The notes under the pieces were generated by a model. It saw nothing but the letters and a program-made list of their open reading frames with translations, searched no databases and was not told the DNA's origin. Of a stretch of DNA of 64,000 bases, positions 44,329-54,665 are shown in pieces. Origin of the DNA: Propionispora sp. 2/2-37 (lineage in GTDB: Bacteria > Bacillota > Negativicutes > Propionisporales > Propionisporaceae); the NCBI RefSeq assembly GCF_001298735.1, contig NZ_CYSP01000016.1, positions 1 to 64,000 on the forward strand. The letters run 5' to 3'. Within the stretch, counting starts at the first letter, position 1; every line of letters starts with the position of its first letter. A program made the translations under genes and the position numbers.

Positions 44329-47300
44329 TTGTCGACTATCGCTGAACTCCTAGTCAAAATCGGGGGCGACAACTCCGGGCTGAAGAAAACTCTGGACGAC
44401 AGTCAGTCCCGTGTACAAACCGCCTTCTCCACAATCCCCATCACGAACTTCACCGGCGCGATCAGCGGGGCGGCGGACGGCATCGGCGGCATGATCGGCA
44501 AGCTTACAGGGTTGGCCACACTTGCCGCCGGCGGCTTCGGCCTGGGCGCCATCGTCGATAGTGCCGTCAACGCCGGCGAGGCTGTTTATCAACTTAGCAC
44601 CCGGCTCGGCGTGGGCACACAGGAGGCCGCAAACCTATCCAGGATTCTAAAACTGACCGGCGCCGACGGCGATTCATTCGCGGGCGCCATGCTGCGGCTC
44701 GATAAGAACTTTAATGCGTCAGGGCAGGCCGGGGAAAAAACCCGTGCCACCCTGGCGCTTTTTGGTGTATCTCTTACCGACAGTGCCGGTAAACTGTTGC
44801 CGTTGAACCAGCAGTTGGAGAACCTCAGCAAGGGCTACAAACTGGCCGAAGCCAACGGCCTCCAGCAAGAATTCATCATGGAAACGCTGGGCGTGCGTGG
44901 CATGGCGCTCGTCAAAACGCTAAAAGACTACGGCGAGGCTGCCGAAAAAGCCGCCCAAATCCAGGGTATCGGCCTCGACCCTCAAAAACTGCATGATCTG
45001 AAACTGAATATGGAAGTCGTGTCGATGCAGGCCGGCCAGATCGGGCTGGCGCTTGCCGGTGCCTTAACGCCGGTAGCGCAGGAGTTGTTTCCGCCGATCA
45101 TGTCTGGCCTGCAGACGACGGCTGCCTTCCTGAGTGAGAATAAAATCCGAATCGTTGAACTGACAAAGGACGCCCTGGAACTGCTTGCCGCGTATAAAGG
45201 CATCCAGCTGGCAGGCGGCGCCGCCAGTGCCATCGCCTCCTTATGGCAGACCGCAGCTGCACAGGCAGCCGCGTCGGCTGCCACGCAGGCTGCCGCTGCC
45301 GATGGACTTTCCGCTGCACAGGAAAGAGCTATCGCTCGGGCCGTCGCTGCGAGCGATAAAATGTATGCCAAGATGCAGGCCGACGCGGTAAGAACCGCAC
45401 AGCAGGCGGGCCTGAGCGCGGAGGAAACCGCTGCGGTTATCTCCGAGAAGTGCGTCGAGATCGCCAATGCCGGCGCGACCGCGGCCGCGAAAATCCGGGC
45501 GGATATGACCGCCGCCTTTACGGCTCAGGCCGAAGCAGCCCGAATCGCCGCAGCCGAGTCTGTTGCTGCTAATGAAATGAGCGCCGCTTCCGCGAGAGTG
45601 GCCGCAACAGCCGAGGCGGAGTTGACAACCGCAACGGCTGCACGGGGAGTTGCTGCGGTGGCCGCTGGCGAGCAAACGGTCGGCGCGATGGCAACGGCAA
45701 AAGTGGCCGCCGGCAACTTCCTATCAAGCCTTTGGGCCTTGGCCGGCGGCTGGGTCGGCGTGGCTGTGGCCACAGGCTTCGCTATAAAAGCCCTGGTCGA
45801 GTATTTGGATGGGCTTCATAAGGTTCAGAGCTACAACCCCAGGGCGGAGGTCTGGGACGATCCCAGCCGGCCTGGAAAGCACCTGGTCGGCCGCACCGTA
45901 GCCGGCCACTGGGAAGAGGCTCCTGGCACCGAAATGGGCGGCTATTGGGTGCCCGAACATACCGAGCGGGTTGCCATGACGGACGCTGAGGAAGAAGAAC
46001 ATGCCGCCTACACCGCCTGGCGACAGAAACAGGAAAATAACAAGCCCTGGCTCCAGGACGGCAGCAATATTGACCCCACTCTGGCCGCCCAGATGGCCGC
46101 CATCGAGGCGGCCGGCCGGAAAAATCCGACCCATTCCGTTCACGACCACCTGGCGCAAATCCAGCGGGCCAACGAGCAGGCGGCCCAGCTCATGGCCGAT
46201 CTGAATAAACGGATCGCCCAAAGCACCAGCATTGCCTACGAGGCCGGGATGGCGAACATCACCGATGAAGTCCAGCGCATGAACAACCAGGTAGCCGAGA
46301 TCACCAAGAACGGCGGCGACGCCTCGGGCCTCTCTGAGAAAATCACCCAATACCAGAAGGTCGCGGCGGAAAAAGTCAAGCGGGTTTGGCGTGAAGCGTG
46401 GCAGGATGTCAAGGATCAGGCGGCTCTGATGAACGCTCAGTTGCTGAATGATAAGAATGCGGAAGCTGATGCCGAGTATCAGATCGCGCTGACCAGGATC
46501 GAGAAGGAACGTCAGGCCGAAATCAACGCCATCGCTCAGAATGGCAACGATCAAGAAGCTATAAACCAGGCGAACGCGGACGCCGAGGCCAAGAAAAAGC
46601 TGGCCGCCCGAAAGCGGGATTACGCCAAGGGCGACAATCTGCTCCAGCAGGACCGCGACGCCCTGGAAAGCGCCCAGTTGCAAGTCGCCATTGCCGGCAA
46701 AACGCAGGACGAGATAGACGCCATCCGTCAGCAGGGACTCAATCAGTACATTGCCGATCTAAATGACCAGTATGCAGCCGCGACTGGTGATGCGGAGCGC
46801 CAGCTCGCAATTCAGCGCCAGCTCGCCGATGCGATTTCACAGCAGCACCAAATGGCCGCCACCAATGCAAAGACGGCCTGGGAAGTCGCTTTCACGGAAA
46901 TCCGGGATGAACAAACCAACTATGCCGACATTATCGTCGATGCCTGGCACGATATTAAAAGCACCACGACGGACACCTTCACGAAGATGGTCACAGAGGG
47001 AATGTCCGCCACCACGGCGCTCCGGAACATTTTTCAGTCCGTCGTTCAAGACATCGAGAAAATGTTCGTCAAAATGTGGGCGGAGCAGTACATTCTGGGT
47101 CCGCTGCAGCAACTGATCGGCAGTATGGTCGGGACGCCGGCCGCCGGCGCCGCCAAGACCGCGACAACCGGCGGCGCGGGATTAACTTCCATCCCGAGCC
47201 CGTCGGAGGCTTCCGGCCTGGGCTTTGCCGCTCTGGGCGGCGACGTTTCAGGCTGGACAATCGTCGGCGAGGAAGGCCCGGAACTGGCGTATTTCGGCGA

Positions 47301-47532
47301 TACAGCACACGTCTATACGGCCGGCGAGTCGGTGACCATGGCCAACTCGTCTGTCGTACCGACCAGCCCGAACGTAAACGTGAATGTCATAAACCGGAGC
47401 GGTCAACAGCTCACGGTATCGCAGCAGGCCCAATACGATCCGGCTACCCACACCACCTTGATGCAGATGTTCGTCGACGGCGTGAACAAAAACCTCGCGG
47501 GGTCCCGCGACCTGCTGTTCGGGAGGGGTTAA
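44329..47532 (+). CDS. tape measure protein
   Basis: A 1067-residue tail-length ruler. It is very Ala-rich and helical, with hydrophobic segments (about residues 45-70 and 455-485) and coiled coils through residues 630-860. It ends with a Gly-rich region and ESVTMANSSVVPT before a beta-rich tail. By the usual 1.5 angstrom per residue this predicts a flexible tail of roughly 150 nm. The start is TTG 44329. Confidence 0.95.
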   Translation: MSTIAELLVKIGGDNSGLKKTLDDSQSRVQTAFSTIPITNFTGAISGAADGIGGMIGKLTGLATLAAGGFGLGAIVDSAVNAGEAVYQLSTRLGVGTQEAANLSRILKLTGADGDSFAGAMLRLDKNFNASGQAGEKTRATLALFGVSLTDSAGKLLPLNQQLENLSKGYKLAEANGLQQEFIMETLGVRGMALVKTLKDYGEAAEKAAQIQGIGLDPQKLHDLKLNMEVVSMQAGQIGLALAGALTPVAQELFPPIMSGLQTTAAFLSENKIRIVELTKDALELLAAYKGIQLAGGAASAIASLWQTAAAQAAASAATQAAAADGLSAAQERAIARAVAASDKMYAKMQADAVRTAQQAGLSAEETAAVISEKCVEIANAGATAAAKIRADMTAAFTAQAEAARIAAAESVAANEMSAASARVAATAEAELTTATAARGVAAVAAGEQTVGAMATAKVAAGNFLSSLWALAGGWVGVAVATGFAIKALVEYLDGLHKVQSYNPRAEVWDDPSRPGKHLVGRTVAGHWEEAPGTEMGGYWVPEHTERVAMTDAEEEEHAAYTAWRQKQENNKPWLQDGSNIDPTLAAQMAAIEAAGRKNPTHSVHDHLAQIQRANEQAAQLMADLNKRIAQSTSIAYEAGMANITDEVQRMNNQVAEITKNGGDASGLSEKITQYQKVAAEKVKRVWREAWQDVKDQAALMNAQLLNDKNAEADAEYQIALTRIEKERQAEINAIAQNGNDQEAINQANADAEAKKKLAARKRDYAKGDNLLQQDRDALESAQLQVAIAGKTQDEIDAIRQQGLNQYIADLNDQYAAATGDAERQLAIQRQLADAISQQHQMAATNAKTAWEVAFTEIRDEQTNYADIIVDAWHDIKSTTTDTFTKMVTEGMSATTALRNIFQSVVQDIEKMFVKMWAEQYILGPLQQLIGSMVGTPAAGAAKTATTGGAGLTSIPSPSEASGLGFAALGGDVSGWTIVGEEGPELAYFGDTAHVYTAGESVTMANSSVVPTSPNVNVNVINRSGQQLTVSQQAQYDPATHTTLMQMFVDGVNKNLAGSRDLLFGRG

Positions 47533-47535
47533 TAT

Positions 47536-47886
47536 ATGGACTATCCTTCTTTTCCGGCTATCGCGCCGCCGTCGCTGTCGCCATCCGGGCCGCAGGAGGA
47601 TGTCTTTCAAGATAACAGAATCAACTCTCCGGTGGACGGCGGCTACATGGTTAGCCGCCCTCGCTATACCCGGAACGTCATGGGCAAGAACTTCACCTGG
47701 GTCGCGATGACGAACGCAGATTACGCACTGTTCAAAGCCTTTGTGTTGGCGAACTACGCCAACATTTTTGTTTGGACCGACCAGGACACCGGGCAGCCGG
47801 TGAACATGCAGTTCGTTTCCCCGCCTAAAGCCGCGAAGACGCTGCTGGGCTACTGGCATGTGGAAATATCGATTGTGGAGGCCTAA
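47536..47886 (+). CDS. tail tip protein (lambda M-like)
   Basis: A 116-residue beta-rich protein: FPAIAPPSLSPSGPQ, VDGGYMVSRPRYTR, FKAFVLANYANIFVWTDQD and WHVEISIVEA. Size and position directly after the tape measure match lambda gpM-type tip proteins. Confidence 0.75.
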   Translation: MDYPSFPAIAPPSLSPSGPQEDVFQDNRINSPVDGGYMVSRPRYTRNVMGKNFTWVAMTNADYALFKAFVLANYANIFVWTDQDTGQPVNMQFVSPPKAAKTLLGYWHVEISIVEA

Positions 47887-47889
47887 CTT

Positions 47890-48513
47890 ATGCCGTTACC
47901 GTTTTCGAGCGCCGGCCTGATCGAAAAAAATAAGCTTGCCAATGACAAGCCGTGGATTGTGCTGTTCGAAATTCAGCTGCCTGATGGGACAAGCGCCTAT
48001 CTGGCGAAAAACAACGAGGTTGTGATCTGGCGGAATATTGTCTGGGAGCCGATTCCAATGCTGCTTTCGGACAACAGTCAGGACATGAAGTCGATGTCAA
48101 CATTCACCGTTCAAGTATCGAACGTTTCCGGCGTCGTCCAGGCGTACCTTGAGGAATATAACGGTCTGGTTGATTGCGTGATTGTCATTAGGCTGGTCCA
48201 TGCGGCGCATTTGGACAATACGAATCCGGAGATTGAGGAATCGTTCAATGTGCAAAGTACCTCCTACGATGAAGAGTGGGTCACCTTTACCCTGGGGTCG
48301 GATTTCTGGATGTACTACCGGGCTTTGGCGGACAGGTATTTGCCGGACTTCTGCTGCTGGAAGTACGGTTCGATCAAATGCGGCATACCGGCGGCAACAC
48401 TGGCGCAGTACCCGACCTGCAGCCATACCCTGGCCGACTGCAAGCTGCGCGGCAACACGACGCGGTTCGGCGGCTGTCCTGGCATGGGAGGTTTCTATGC
48501 ATCTAATATCTGA
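47890..48513 (+). CDS. tail tip protein (lambda L-like, Cys cluster)
   Basis: A 207-residue protein of the lambda gpL type. The C-terminal quarter carries FCCWKYGSIKCGIP, CSHTLADCK and FGGCPGMGGF, a Cys arrangement that in lambda gpL binds an iron-sulfur cluster. It forms part of the tip hub. It overlaps the next gene by 17 bases. Confidence 0.85.
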   Translation: MPLPFSSAGLIEKNKLANDKPWIVLFEIQLPDGTSAYLAKNNEVVIWRNIVWEPIPMLLSDNSQDMKSMSTFTVQVSNVSGVVQAYLEEYNGLVDCVIVIRLVHAAHLDNTNPEIEESFNVQSTSYDEEWVTFTLGSDFWMYYRALADRYLPDFCCWKYGSIKCGIPAATLAQYPTCSHTLADCKLRGNTTRFGGCPGMGGFYASNI

Positions 48514-48877
48514 CCTGGTTGGAAGGCGTTTCAAAGAAGGTGCAACTGGACCTGAAGAGTGGGATTGCTGGGGGCTTGCCGTGGAGATATTTCGCCGTTT
48601 TGGCATTGAATTGCCGGACTACCGGCTAAATTGCGAGTCGGTTGCCAGCGGGTTCGTAGAAAACCGTGGGGGGTGGTTGCGGTGTGCCGGGGAGATTCCG
48701 GTCCCCGCGCTCATTGTTCTTACAACGCAGGGGATATGTGACCATATCGGCGTTTACCTCGGCGCCGGCAAGTTTATTCATGCTCATGAATCAGCCGGCG
48801 TGGTGATCGCCCGGACCGACCATGTTTTCTGGAAAAAACGGATCGAAGGCTATTATGTGCCGGGGTGGCTGCCGTGA
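48497..48877 (+). CDS. tail tip peptidoglycan peptidase (lambda K-like, NlpC/P60)
   Basis: A 126-residue NlpC/P60 cysteine peptidase: catalytic Cys in EEWDCWGLAVEIF and His in CDHIGVYLGAGKF, with a second H near FIHAHES. It would open the cell wall during DNA injection. The start is ATG 48497 after GGGAGG. The longer frame from 48182 is an overlap with the previous gene. Confidence 0.88.
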   Translation: MHLISDLVGRRFKEGATGPEEWDCWGLAVEIFRRFGIELPDYRLNCESVASGFVENRGGWLRCAGEIPVPALIVLTTQGICDHIGVYLGAGKFIHAHESAGVVIARTDHVFWKKRIEGYYVPGWLP

Positions 48878-51800
48878 AGTTGATTTTCGTCCGTAATCCG
48901 GTCGCGCCGGACAAGCGGGAAATTAAATACGTGGACGCCGGACCAACCATCGCCGAACATATCGCGCCCATCATCCGTCTGTGGCCGGATACCGACTTTT
49001 CCGTCAGCGTAAACGGCCACCGGCTGGAAAAAGAGGAATGGGGCACTTTAGTTCCCGGCGATGAGGACAGTGTGGTTGTGCACCCTGTGCTTGCCAAGGG
49101 GTTATCCAACTTTTTCCGGGCTGTTTTCGACATTGCCGTGATGACCTGGTTCGGCAATCTGTTGGCCCCTCTCGGCGGCAGCAGTACGTTCATGCAGGGC
49201 TTGTGGCGGGCTGTCGGCACATATATCGGCGGTCGCATCGCCAACGCCATCCTGCCGCCGCCGAAACAGCAGGAACAACAGCAGTCCACCACCTATGGCT
49301 GGAACGGCCCGCAGCCTACCGCCAAGCCGGGAACGCCGGTGGCGAAAACCTACGGGACGGTCCGGATATCGCCTGTTTTGCTGTGCCGGTTCGTCACGTC
49401 CGACGGGAATAGCCAGTACCTGAACCTGCTCTACTCGGGCGGCGAAGGGCCGGTTGACTCCATTGACAACATCCTGATCGACGGCAACCCTATCGGAAAC
49501 TACACAAACGTTACCTACGACATCCGGTTTGGCACCAACGATCAAACGCCGATCCCCAACTTCAACGACACGGTCACCGACTACGAGCTTGGCTATGAAC
49601 TGGATACCGCCGGCGACTGGTCGACTCAGCAGACGATAGGGACCGCAGTGCAAGGTTTGCAGATTACGGTCGAGTTCCCCTATGGCCTTGCCCACATCAA
49701 CGACGACGGCGGCCTGGGAACGGCTTCGGTAACGGTAGAGGCGCAGTACAGGCTGATCGGCACGACAACCTGGACCGAGTGGCCGCTGACAAACGGCGGC
49801 ACAACTTCTAACTCAAAAAACACCTCCCTTTGGACGACCTACAGAATAGATAATCTGACGCCAGGGCAGTATGTCGTCCGGGTGCGCTGTGCGGGGAAAT
49901 CCGGCACATCAACAAGGGACTTGACCCGCGTTTTTTGGATTACCCTGTCCGAGATTATCTATGACGATTTCGCCTATCCCAACAGGGTTTTAGTCGGCAT
50001 CAGGGCGCTGGCGACCAACCAGCTGTCAAGCTCCGATCCCACCGTAACCTGGGAGCAGACTCGTTCTACTGTTTATGTTTTGAATCCCAATACCGGCCAA
50101 TACGAGCAGAAGCGGGCTTCAAACCCGTACTGGGCCTGCTACGACCTGATTCACGGCTGCAAGTATCTGAAAAACATCCACACCGGCAAGTACGAGTATT
50201 GCATTGACGGCAACCCGGCCAGCCGAATTGATTACAACGCCTTCACAGCCGCTGCCGTCTATGCCGACGGGAAGGTGAACGGGGATTACCGTTTTAGTCT
50301 CAATATTTATCTTTCCGAGGACCTCTCATTCTGGGACGCCTTGGCGCGGCTGGCGATTGTGGGCCGGGGCGCGGTCATCCCCAAGGGCACGCTGTACAGT
50401 TGTATCTGCGACATGCCCGGCACGTCAACCCAGCTCTTCACCGTGGGCAATATTACGCAAAAATCCTTCAAGGGCCAGTTCGAATCCACCAAGGACCGGG
50501 CTACCAGCGTCGAGGTGACTTTTTACAACAAGGAGAAAAACTACGCGGCCGACGAGGCGGTTTACTACGGTCCGGGCTATGAGACGTCAGCCGTTGTCAG
50601 CAACCCGGTGCGGACGACCTACTATGGCATCACCGACTACCGACATGCCTACGCCGAGGCGGCGTATTTGTCACGATGCAACCAGTACCTTGTAAGAACC
50701 GAGAACTGGGAAGCCGATATTGACGCCATAGCCTGCACCCTGGGCGATATTGTCGACGTGCAGCACGATATCCCTAAATGGGGTGACGCCGGGGGCCGGA
50801 TCGTTTCGGCGACGGAAACCACGGTTACGCTGGATAAAGAGGTCACGCTGCTTGCTAATCAGCCCTACGCTATCAAGATTCGGCTGTACACCGACGAGAT
50901 TATCGATGCGCCGGTAAGCATCTGCGGTGAAGATATGACCACGGACAAACTTACAGTAGTGACGCCGTTCGCGGCAGTTCCGCGGCGGTACGATGTCTAT
51001 GCTTTCGGTCCGGTCGGGCGGGAAACCAAGCCGTTTAAAGTCGTCGGCATCGCTAAAAGCGGCGACCAAAAGGTCAAGATCACCGGAGTGGAGTACGTCG
51101 CGGCGGTTTACGATGAGGAAATTGGCGCGCCGGTTGTTAACTACAGCTCGTTTGACACCTCCCCTGTTGAAGTCACCGGCCTGAGCGGCGGCGAGGAAAC
51201 GTACATGCAAACGGATGGAACCATCGTCTCCGTCCTCCATGTTTCCTGGGCCGCGCCGAAGAACAGCTTCGTCGCGGGATATTCCGTCTGGTATAGCAGC
51301 GATAACGGCGGCTCCTGGCTTTTATGGGCGGCTGGCATCCGGTCGGCTAATACAACGATACTCAACGTGAAAGCCCTTGCCACTTACCTTGTGAAGGTCT
51401 CAACCGTAAACGGCATCGGCGTTGTATCACCCGGCGTTATCTCCAAACCCTTCTACATCGCCGGCAAAATTACTCCGCCGGCGAGTGTAGAGGGGTTCGC
51501 GTATCAGGAAGTAACGGGCGGCTTCTTGCTCTTGTGGCAGGCGAATAGCGAAATTGATCTCGCCGGCTACAATGTCTATCAGGGCGCAAACAACGTCTCA
51601 ATGGACGCCAGCGTCTTGATCGCCGATAAAATCATGAATACCTGTCTGTTTGTGCCGGTTACTCAGGCGGGTCAATATGCTTTTCACATTGTAGCCATAG
51701 ACACCAGCGGCAACGTGTCGCCAGCGCCGGCCACCATCCTGGCCTCGTTTAGCGTACCGCCTGATGTGCAGGGGTTTGATGTGGTTCGTATCGGTGACGA

Positions 51801-52842
51801 TTTGGATTTCAGATGGCAGCCGGTTTCCGGGGCCAATATCACCTACGAAATCCGCCGGGGCGCAAGCTGGGAACTGAGCCAGCGTATCGGCAGGACGACG
51901 AGTCCTTACTACCGGTGTCTGTTCCCGACGCCGGGTGATCACAGCTTCTGGATCAAGGCCATCGACAGCTACGGCAATTACAGCGTAAACGCGCAAAATA
52001 ACAGCGTGGTCATTGTGGATTCCGGGAACCGCAATGCCGTGATCACCATCGACCAGGCGGCGAATGGCTGGACTGGGGCGTCGCTGAATACTTATGTCCA
52101 TGACGGTGGCCTGCAACTCGCCGACGGGGCCATACGCGGCCAGCATATTGTCGAAGTGGATCTCGGAAAATCCTTCACCGCCAGAAACACGATATTGGCC
52201 GACATGATTGGCGTGAAGGACACCGGTATTACCTGGGGCAGCGCCAATTTTACCTGGGACGACGCCGAGGCGCAAACCCCCTGGGAACCGGACGGCGACA
52301 TTACCGGCATTACGCTGGATCATCAGATTTCGCTATTTAAGGGCATCCCTCCGAATATCATCGAGTCCCTCCCCCTTGACGGCACAGCAGATGGCGACCT
52401 TGGCACACCTGCGCAGGCGGCCGCGCAAGTTACTTACGCGAGCGGTCGTTTTCGGCAGGGAGCATTTATTCAAGACCTGACGAAGCTTTCCTGGGGAATA
52501 AACATACCGGCGATATATAATGTAGTTTTTTATATAAACGTTACCCAGCCAATTGTTGACAACGTGGTCTATATGACCTTCAAGGGGGCGGGCGGCCGCC
52601 TGATGGTCGGCTACGACGCGAGTAAGGGAGTTTTTTATCTTGCGGACCATCTGGGAAATCGAAATGAGGCAAGGGTAGAATTCAAAAGCATCGACTGGCT
52701 GACGTTTGGAATTGTGCAAACCCAGACCACGAGAAAATTATATGTGTATTCGTTCAGCGCGAATGCGGCAGGAAACTCCGAGGCGGCTTACGGGCCGGTT
52801 GGAAGTTTCACAGCCGTTTTTTTGTATCCGAAATTAAACTGA
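48874..52842 (+). CDS. tail tip attachment protein (lambda J-like) with gpI-like N-terminus
   Basis: A 1322-residue central tip protein. Residues about 1-115 resemble lambda gpI (a ubiquitin-like head LIFVRNPVAPDKREIKYVDAG and a membrane-like helix MTWFGNLLAPLGG). Residues about 130-760 are the J-type hub domains, followed by fibronectin-III-like domains (about 765-1050). The end is a receptor-side beta domain including ITWGSANFTWDD. The start is GTG 48874 (GTGA overlap with the peptidase stop), after GGGGTGG. Confidence 0.92.
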   Translation: MKLIFVRNPVAPDKREIKYVDAGPTIAEHIAPIIRLWPDTDFSVSVNGHRLEKEEWGTLVPGDEDSVVVHPVLAKGLSNFFRAVFDIAVMTWFGNLLAPLGGSSTFMQGLWRAVGTYIGGRIANAILPPPKQQEQQQSTTYGWNGPQPTAKPGTPVAKTYGTVRISPVLLCRFVTSDGNSQYLNLLYSGGEGPVDSIDNILIDGNPIGNYTNVTYDIRFGTNDQTPIPNFNDTVTDYELGYELDTAGDWSTQQTIGTAVQGLQITVEFPYGLAHINDDGGLGTASVTVEAQYRLIGTTTWTEWPLTNGGTTSNSKNTSLWTTYRIDNLTPGQYVVRVRCAGKSGTSTRDLTRVFWITLSEIIYDDFAYPNRVLVGIRALATNQLSSSDPTVTWEQTRSTVYVLNPNTGQYEQKRASNPYWACYDLIHGCKYLKNIHTGKYEYCIDGNPASRIDYNAFTAAAVYADGKVNGDYRFSLNIYLSEDLSFWDALARLAIVGRGAVIPKGTLYSCICDMPGTSTQLFTVGNITQKSFKGQFESTKDRATSVEVTFYNKEKNYAADEAVYYGPGYETSAVVSNPVRTTYYGITDYRHAYAEAAYLSRCNQYLVRTENWEADIDAIACTLGDIVDVQHDIPKWGDAGGRIVSATETTVTLDKEVTLLANQPYAIKIRLYTDEIIDAPVSICGEDMTTDKLTVVTPFAAVPRRYDVYAFGPVGRETKPFKVVGIAKSGDQKVKITGVEYVAAVYDEEIGAPVVNYSSFDTSPVEVTGLSGGEETYMQTDGTIVSVLHVSWAAPKNSFVAGYSVWYSSDNGGSWLLWAAGIRSANTTILNVKALATYLVKVSTVNGIGVVSPGVISKPFYIAGKITPPASVEGFAYQEVTGGFLLLWQANSEIDLAGYNVYQGANNVSMDASVLIADKIMNTCLFVPVTQAGQYAFHIVAIDTSGNVSPAPATILASFSVPPDVQGFDVVRIGDDLDFRWQPVSGANITYEIRRGASWELSQRIGRTTSPYYRCLFPTPGDHSFWIKAIDSYGNYSVNAQNNSVVIVDSGNRNAVITIDQAANGWTGASLNTYVHDGGLQLADGAIRGQHIVEVDLGKSFTARNTILADMIGVKDTGITWGSANFTWDDAEAQTPWEPDGDITGITLDHQISLFKGIPPNIIESLPLDGTADGDLGTPAQAAAQVTYASGRFRQGAFIQDLTKLSWGINIPAIYNVVFYINVTQPIVDNVVYMTFKGAGGRLMVGYDASKGVFYLADHLGNRNEARVEFKSIDWLTFGIVQTQTTRKLYVYSFSANAAGNSEAAYGPVGSFTAVFLYPKLN

Positions 52843-52856
52843 TGGAGGCAGATCAC

Positions 52857-53303
52857 GTGGAGAAAAGCGATGTAAAAGTCAAAGGCAGCCTGTGCCTAAC
52901 CTTAAAAAAAGAAGACGGCACAGTGGAAGTCCGTCGGAAAGATAACATCATCGTAGCCGGCGGCTTTGATTTTATCTGCCAGCAGATCGCCGGCACGCCG
53001 GCCAACGTCATGAACGCCATCGCCTTGGGAACCGGCACGAATACCCCGGTGGCTTCGCAAACCGCGCTGACGGCGGAAGTCGCCCGCCAGGCCGCAACCT
53101 ATTCTCATACCGTCGGGACGCAGGTATTTACCCTGAGTGCGACCTTTAACCCCGGCGTAGCCACCGCCGCCATTACTGAGGCCGGCGTGTTCAACAGCAC
53201 AACCGCCAACTCCGGCACGATGCTGGACAGGGTTGTTTTTTCGGTGATTAACAAAGGCGCGAACGACACCCTGACGGCCCAGTTCCAGTTCACTTTAAGT
53301 TGA
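52857..53303 (+). CDS. small tail-fibre-region protein
   Basis: A 148-residue beta-rich protein (MNAIALGTGTNTPVASQTAL, AAITEAGVFNSTTANSGTML). This form is common among phage tail-fibre or baseplate accessory proteins. GTG 52857 has GGAGG 8 bases upstream; ATG 52842 lies before that site. Confidence 0.7.
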   Translation: MEKSDVKVKGSLCLTLKKEDGTVEVRRKDNIIVAGGFDFICQQIAGTPANVMNAIALGTGTNTPVASQTALTAEVARQAATYSHTVGTQVFTLSATFNPGVATAAITEAGVFNSTTANSGTMLDRVVFSVINKGANDTLTAQFQFTLS

Positions 53304-53313
53304 GGAAATAGCA

Positions 53314-54651
53314 ATGGCGACAACGGTTAACGTGACTTCATCGCCAGGGAGCGCCTACACCTGGGGAACCGCCAGCTTTGCCTGGAACGATCCCGATGGC
53401 GGGAAAACCTGGGATACCGTTTATCCTGTCGGTTATACCTTGAGTGTGGGCGAAGGCTGGGCAACAGCGGATGCCTGGAACCAAGGATACAGCCTGAATC
53501 CGCGTGAGAACTGGCATGCGGCGGAACTGTGGTCACAGGCTTTTGCTCACAACAACAGCGAGGTATGGCGAATCAACGAAGGCTGGGCCGATATCTGGCT
53601 GCCCATGCTGCGTATTTTTGAAGGGTGGACAACGGTGGAAGCGCCTGTGAAATCCATGTCCATGCCCTTTGCCGAAGGCTGGATGACAGCGGAAACGGCT
53701 TGGCGGATGCCTAAAATTCTTAAAGCCGAGGACTGGGCGGCAGATGAGGCCATGAGCCGTGAGGTGATAAAGGTGAACCGCGAAGGCTGGGCAACAGCGG
53801 AATTGGCTTCCCGGCTGACAGCGAAGATCAGCCAGGAATTCTTCCAAGCTACCGACAACCAGCCGGTATGGAGCGTAATTCTTGCTGCACTTGAGGCATG
53901 GAGCGCCGCCGAGACCTATCATGAAATCACCGAGTTCAATTACCGGGCGATAGAGCATATCGCCTGCGGGGAAACGTCGATGAATAACAGCAACAAACCA
54001 TTTTTCGAGTCTTTCACCACGGCCGATTCCTATTCCCAGAACGCAAGGAAAGGGCTCGGGGAATTGCTTGCGATCACGGAAGCCCAGAAAAACACCGCTC
54101 AGTTCCAGCGAATGCTTTTAGAAGCCTTACATACTGTGGACGCCATCGCCAGCGTGTACCACCTCACGCAAGCGGAGGCGTTTTTTGTTGTCGAGGCCTA
54201 TTTGCGAAACGCCAACGCCGTTCTAAGCGACATTGCCTTCGGTACAGGCGACCTTTCCCTGGAGGCCTTTCTGAACCTGAATTCGCCTGTCGGCTATACC
54301 CCGTTCACCAAGTTTGTTCCCGGCGAGCTGGAATACCAAAAAGCGCTCATTGCCCTTATTCTCACAGGACCTTTGACCACCGGCAGACCGCAGATTACCA
54401 ACTGGCAGCTTACCGTGGACGTGCCTGACCAAAGAGACAGCGGAACATGCGCCATCCCGGCGGAAAACACCTTCGTTCCGTATAACGTGCGGTTTTTTGC
54501 ACCTCCCGAGGTACTGGTCCAGCTTCGGGGCGGCAGCATCGGGACGCCGGATATTACCCGGATCACGGACGAAGGGTTTTATGTGCAGATTCAAGACAAC
54601 GACGGCCAGCTTATTGCCGGGACAATTGTCTGGTCTGCCGACGGCTATTAA
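53314..54651 (+). CDS. tail-fibre protein with about 14 copies of an 18-residue repeat
   Basis: A 445-residue protein of unrecognised family. It opens with YTWGTASFAWNDPDGG, close to a motif near the end of the J-like protein. Residues 47-294 are a repeat with pattern E-x-[W/F/L/I]-x3-[E/D], starting at residues 47, 65, 83, 103, 121, 139, 157, 175, 194, 214, 232, 250, 270 and 288, mostly 18 residues apart. Residues about 310-445 are a separate beta domain. Position between J and the collar gene suggests a fibre or receptor-binding protein. Confidence 0.8.
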   Translation: MATTVNVTSSPGSAYTWGTASFAWNDPDGGKTWDTVYPVGYTLSVGEGWATADAWNQGYSLNPRENWHAAELWSQAFAHNNSEVWRINEGWADIWLPMLRIFEGWTTVEAPVKSMSMPFAEGWMTAETAWRMPKILKAEDWAADEAMSREVIKVNREGWATAELASRLTAKISQEFFQATDNQPVWSVILAALEAWSAAETYHEITEFNYRAIEHIACGETSMNNSNKPFFESFTTADSYSQNARKGLGELLAITEAQKNTAQFQRMLLEALHTVDAIASVYHLTQAEAFFVVEAYLRNANAVLSDIAFGTGDLSLEAFLNLNSPVGYTPFTKFVPGELEYQKALIALILTGPLTTGRPQITNWQLTVDVPDQRDSGTCAIPAENTFVPYNVRFFAPPEVLVQLRGGSIGTPDITRITDEGFYVQIQDNDGQLIAGTIVWSADGY

Positions 54652-54665
54652 AAGGGGAGATGCGA

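Noticed and set aside
45724-46683. 319-residue open frame opposite the tape measure gene
   Set aside because: Antisense shadow of a helical Ala/Lys/Glu-rich gene.
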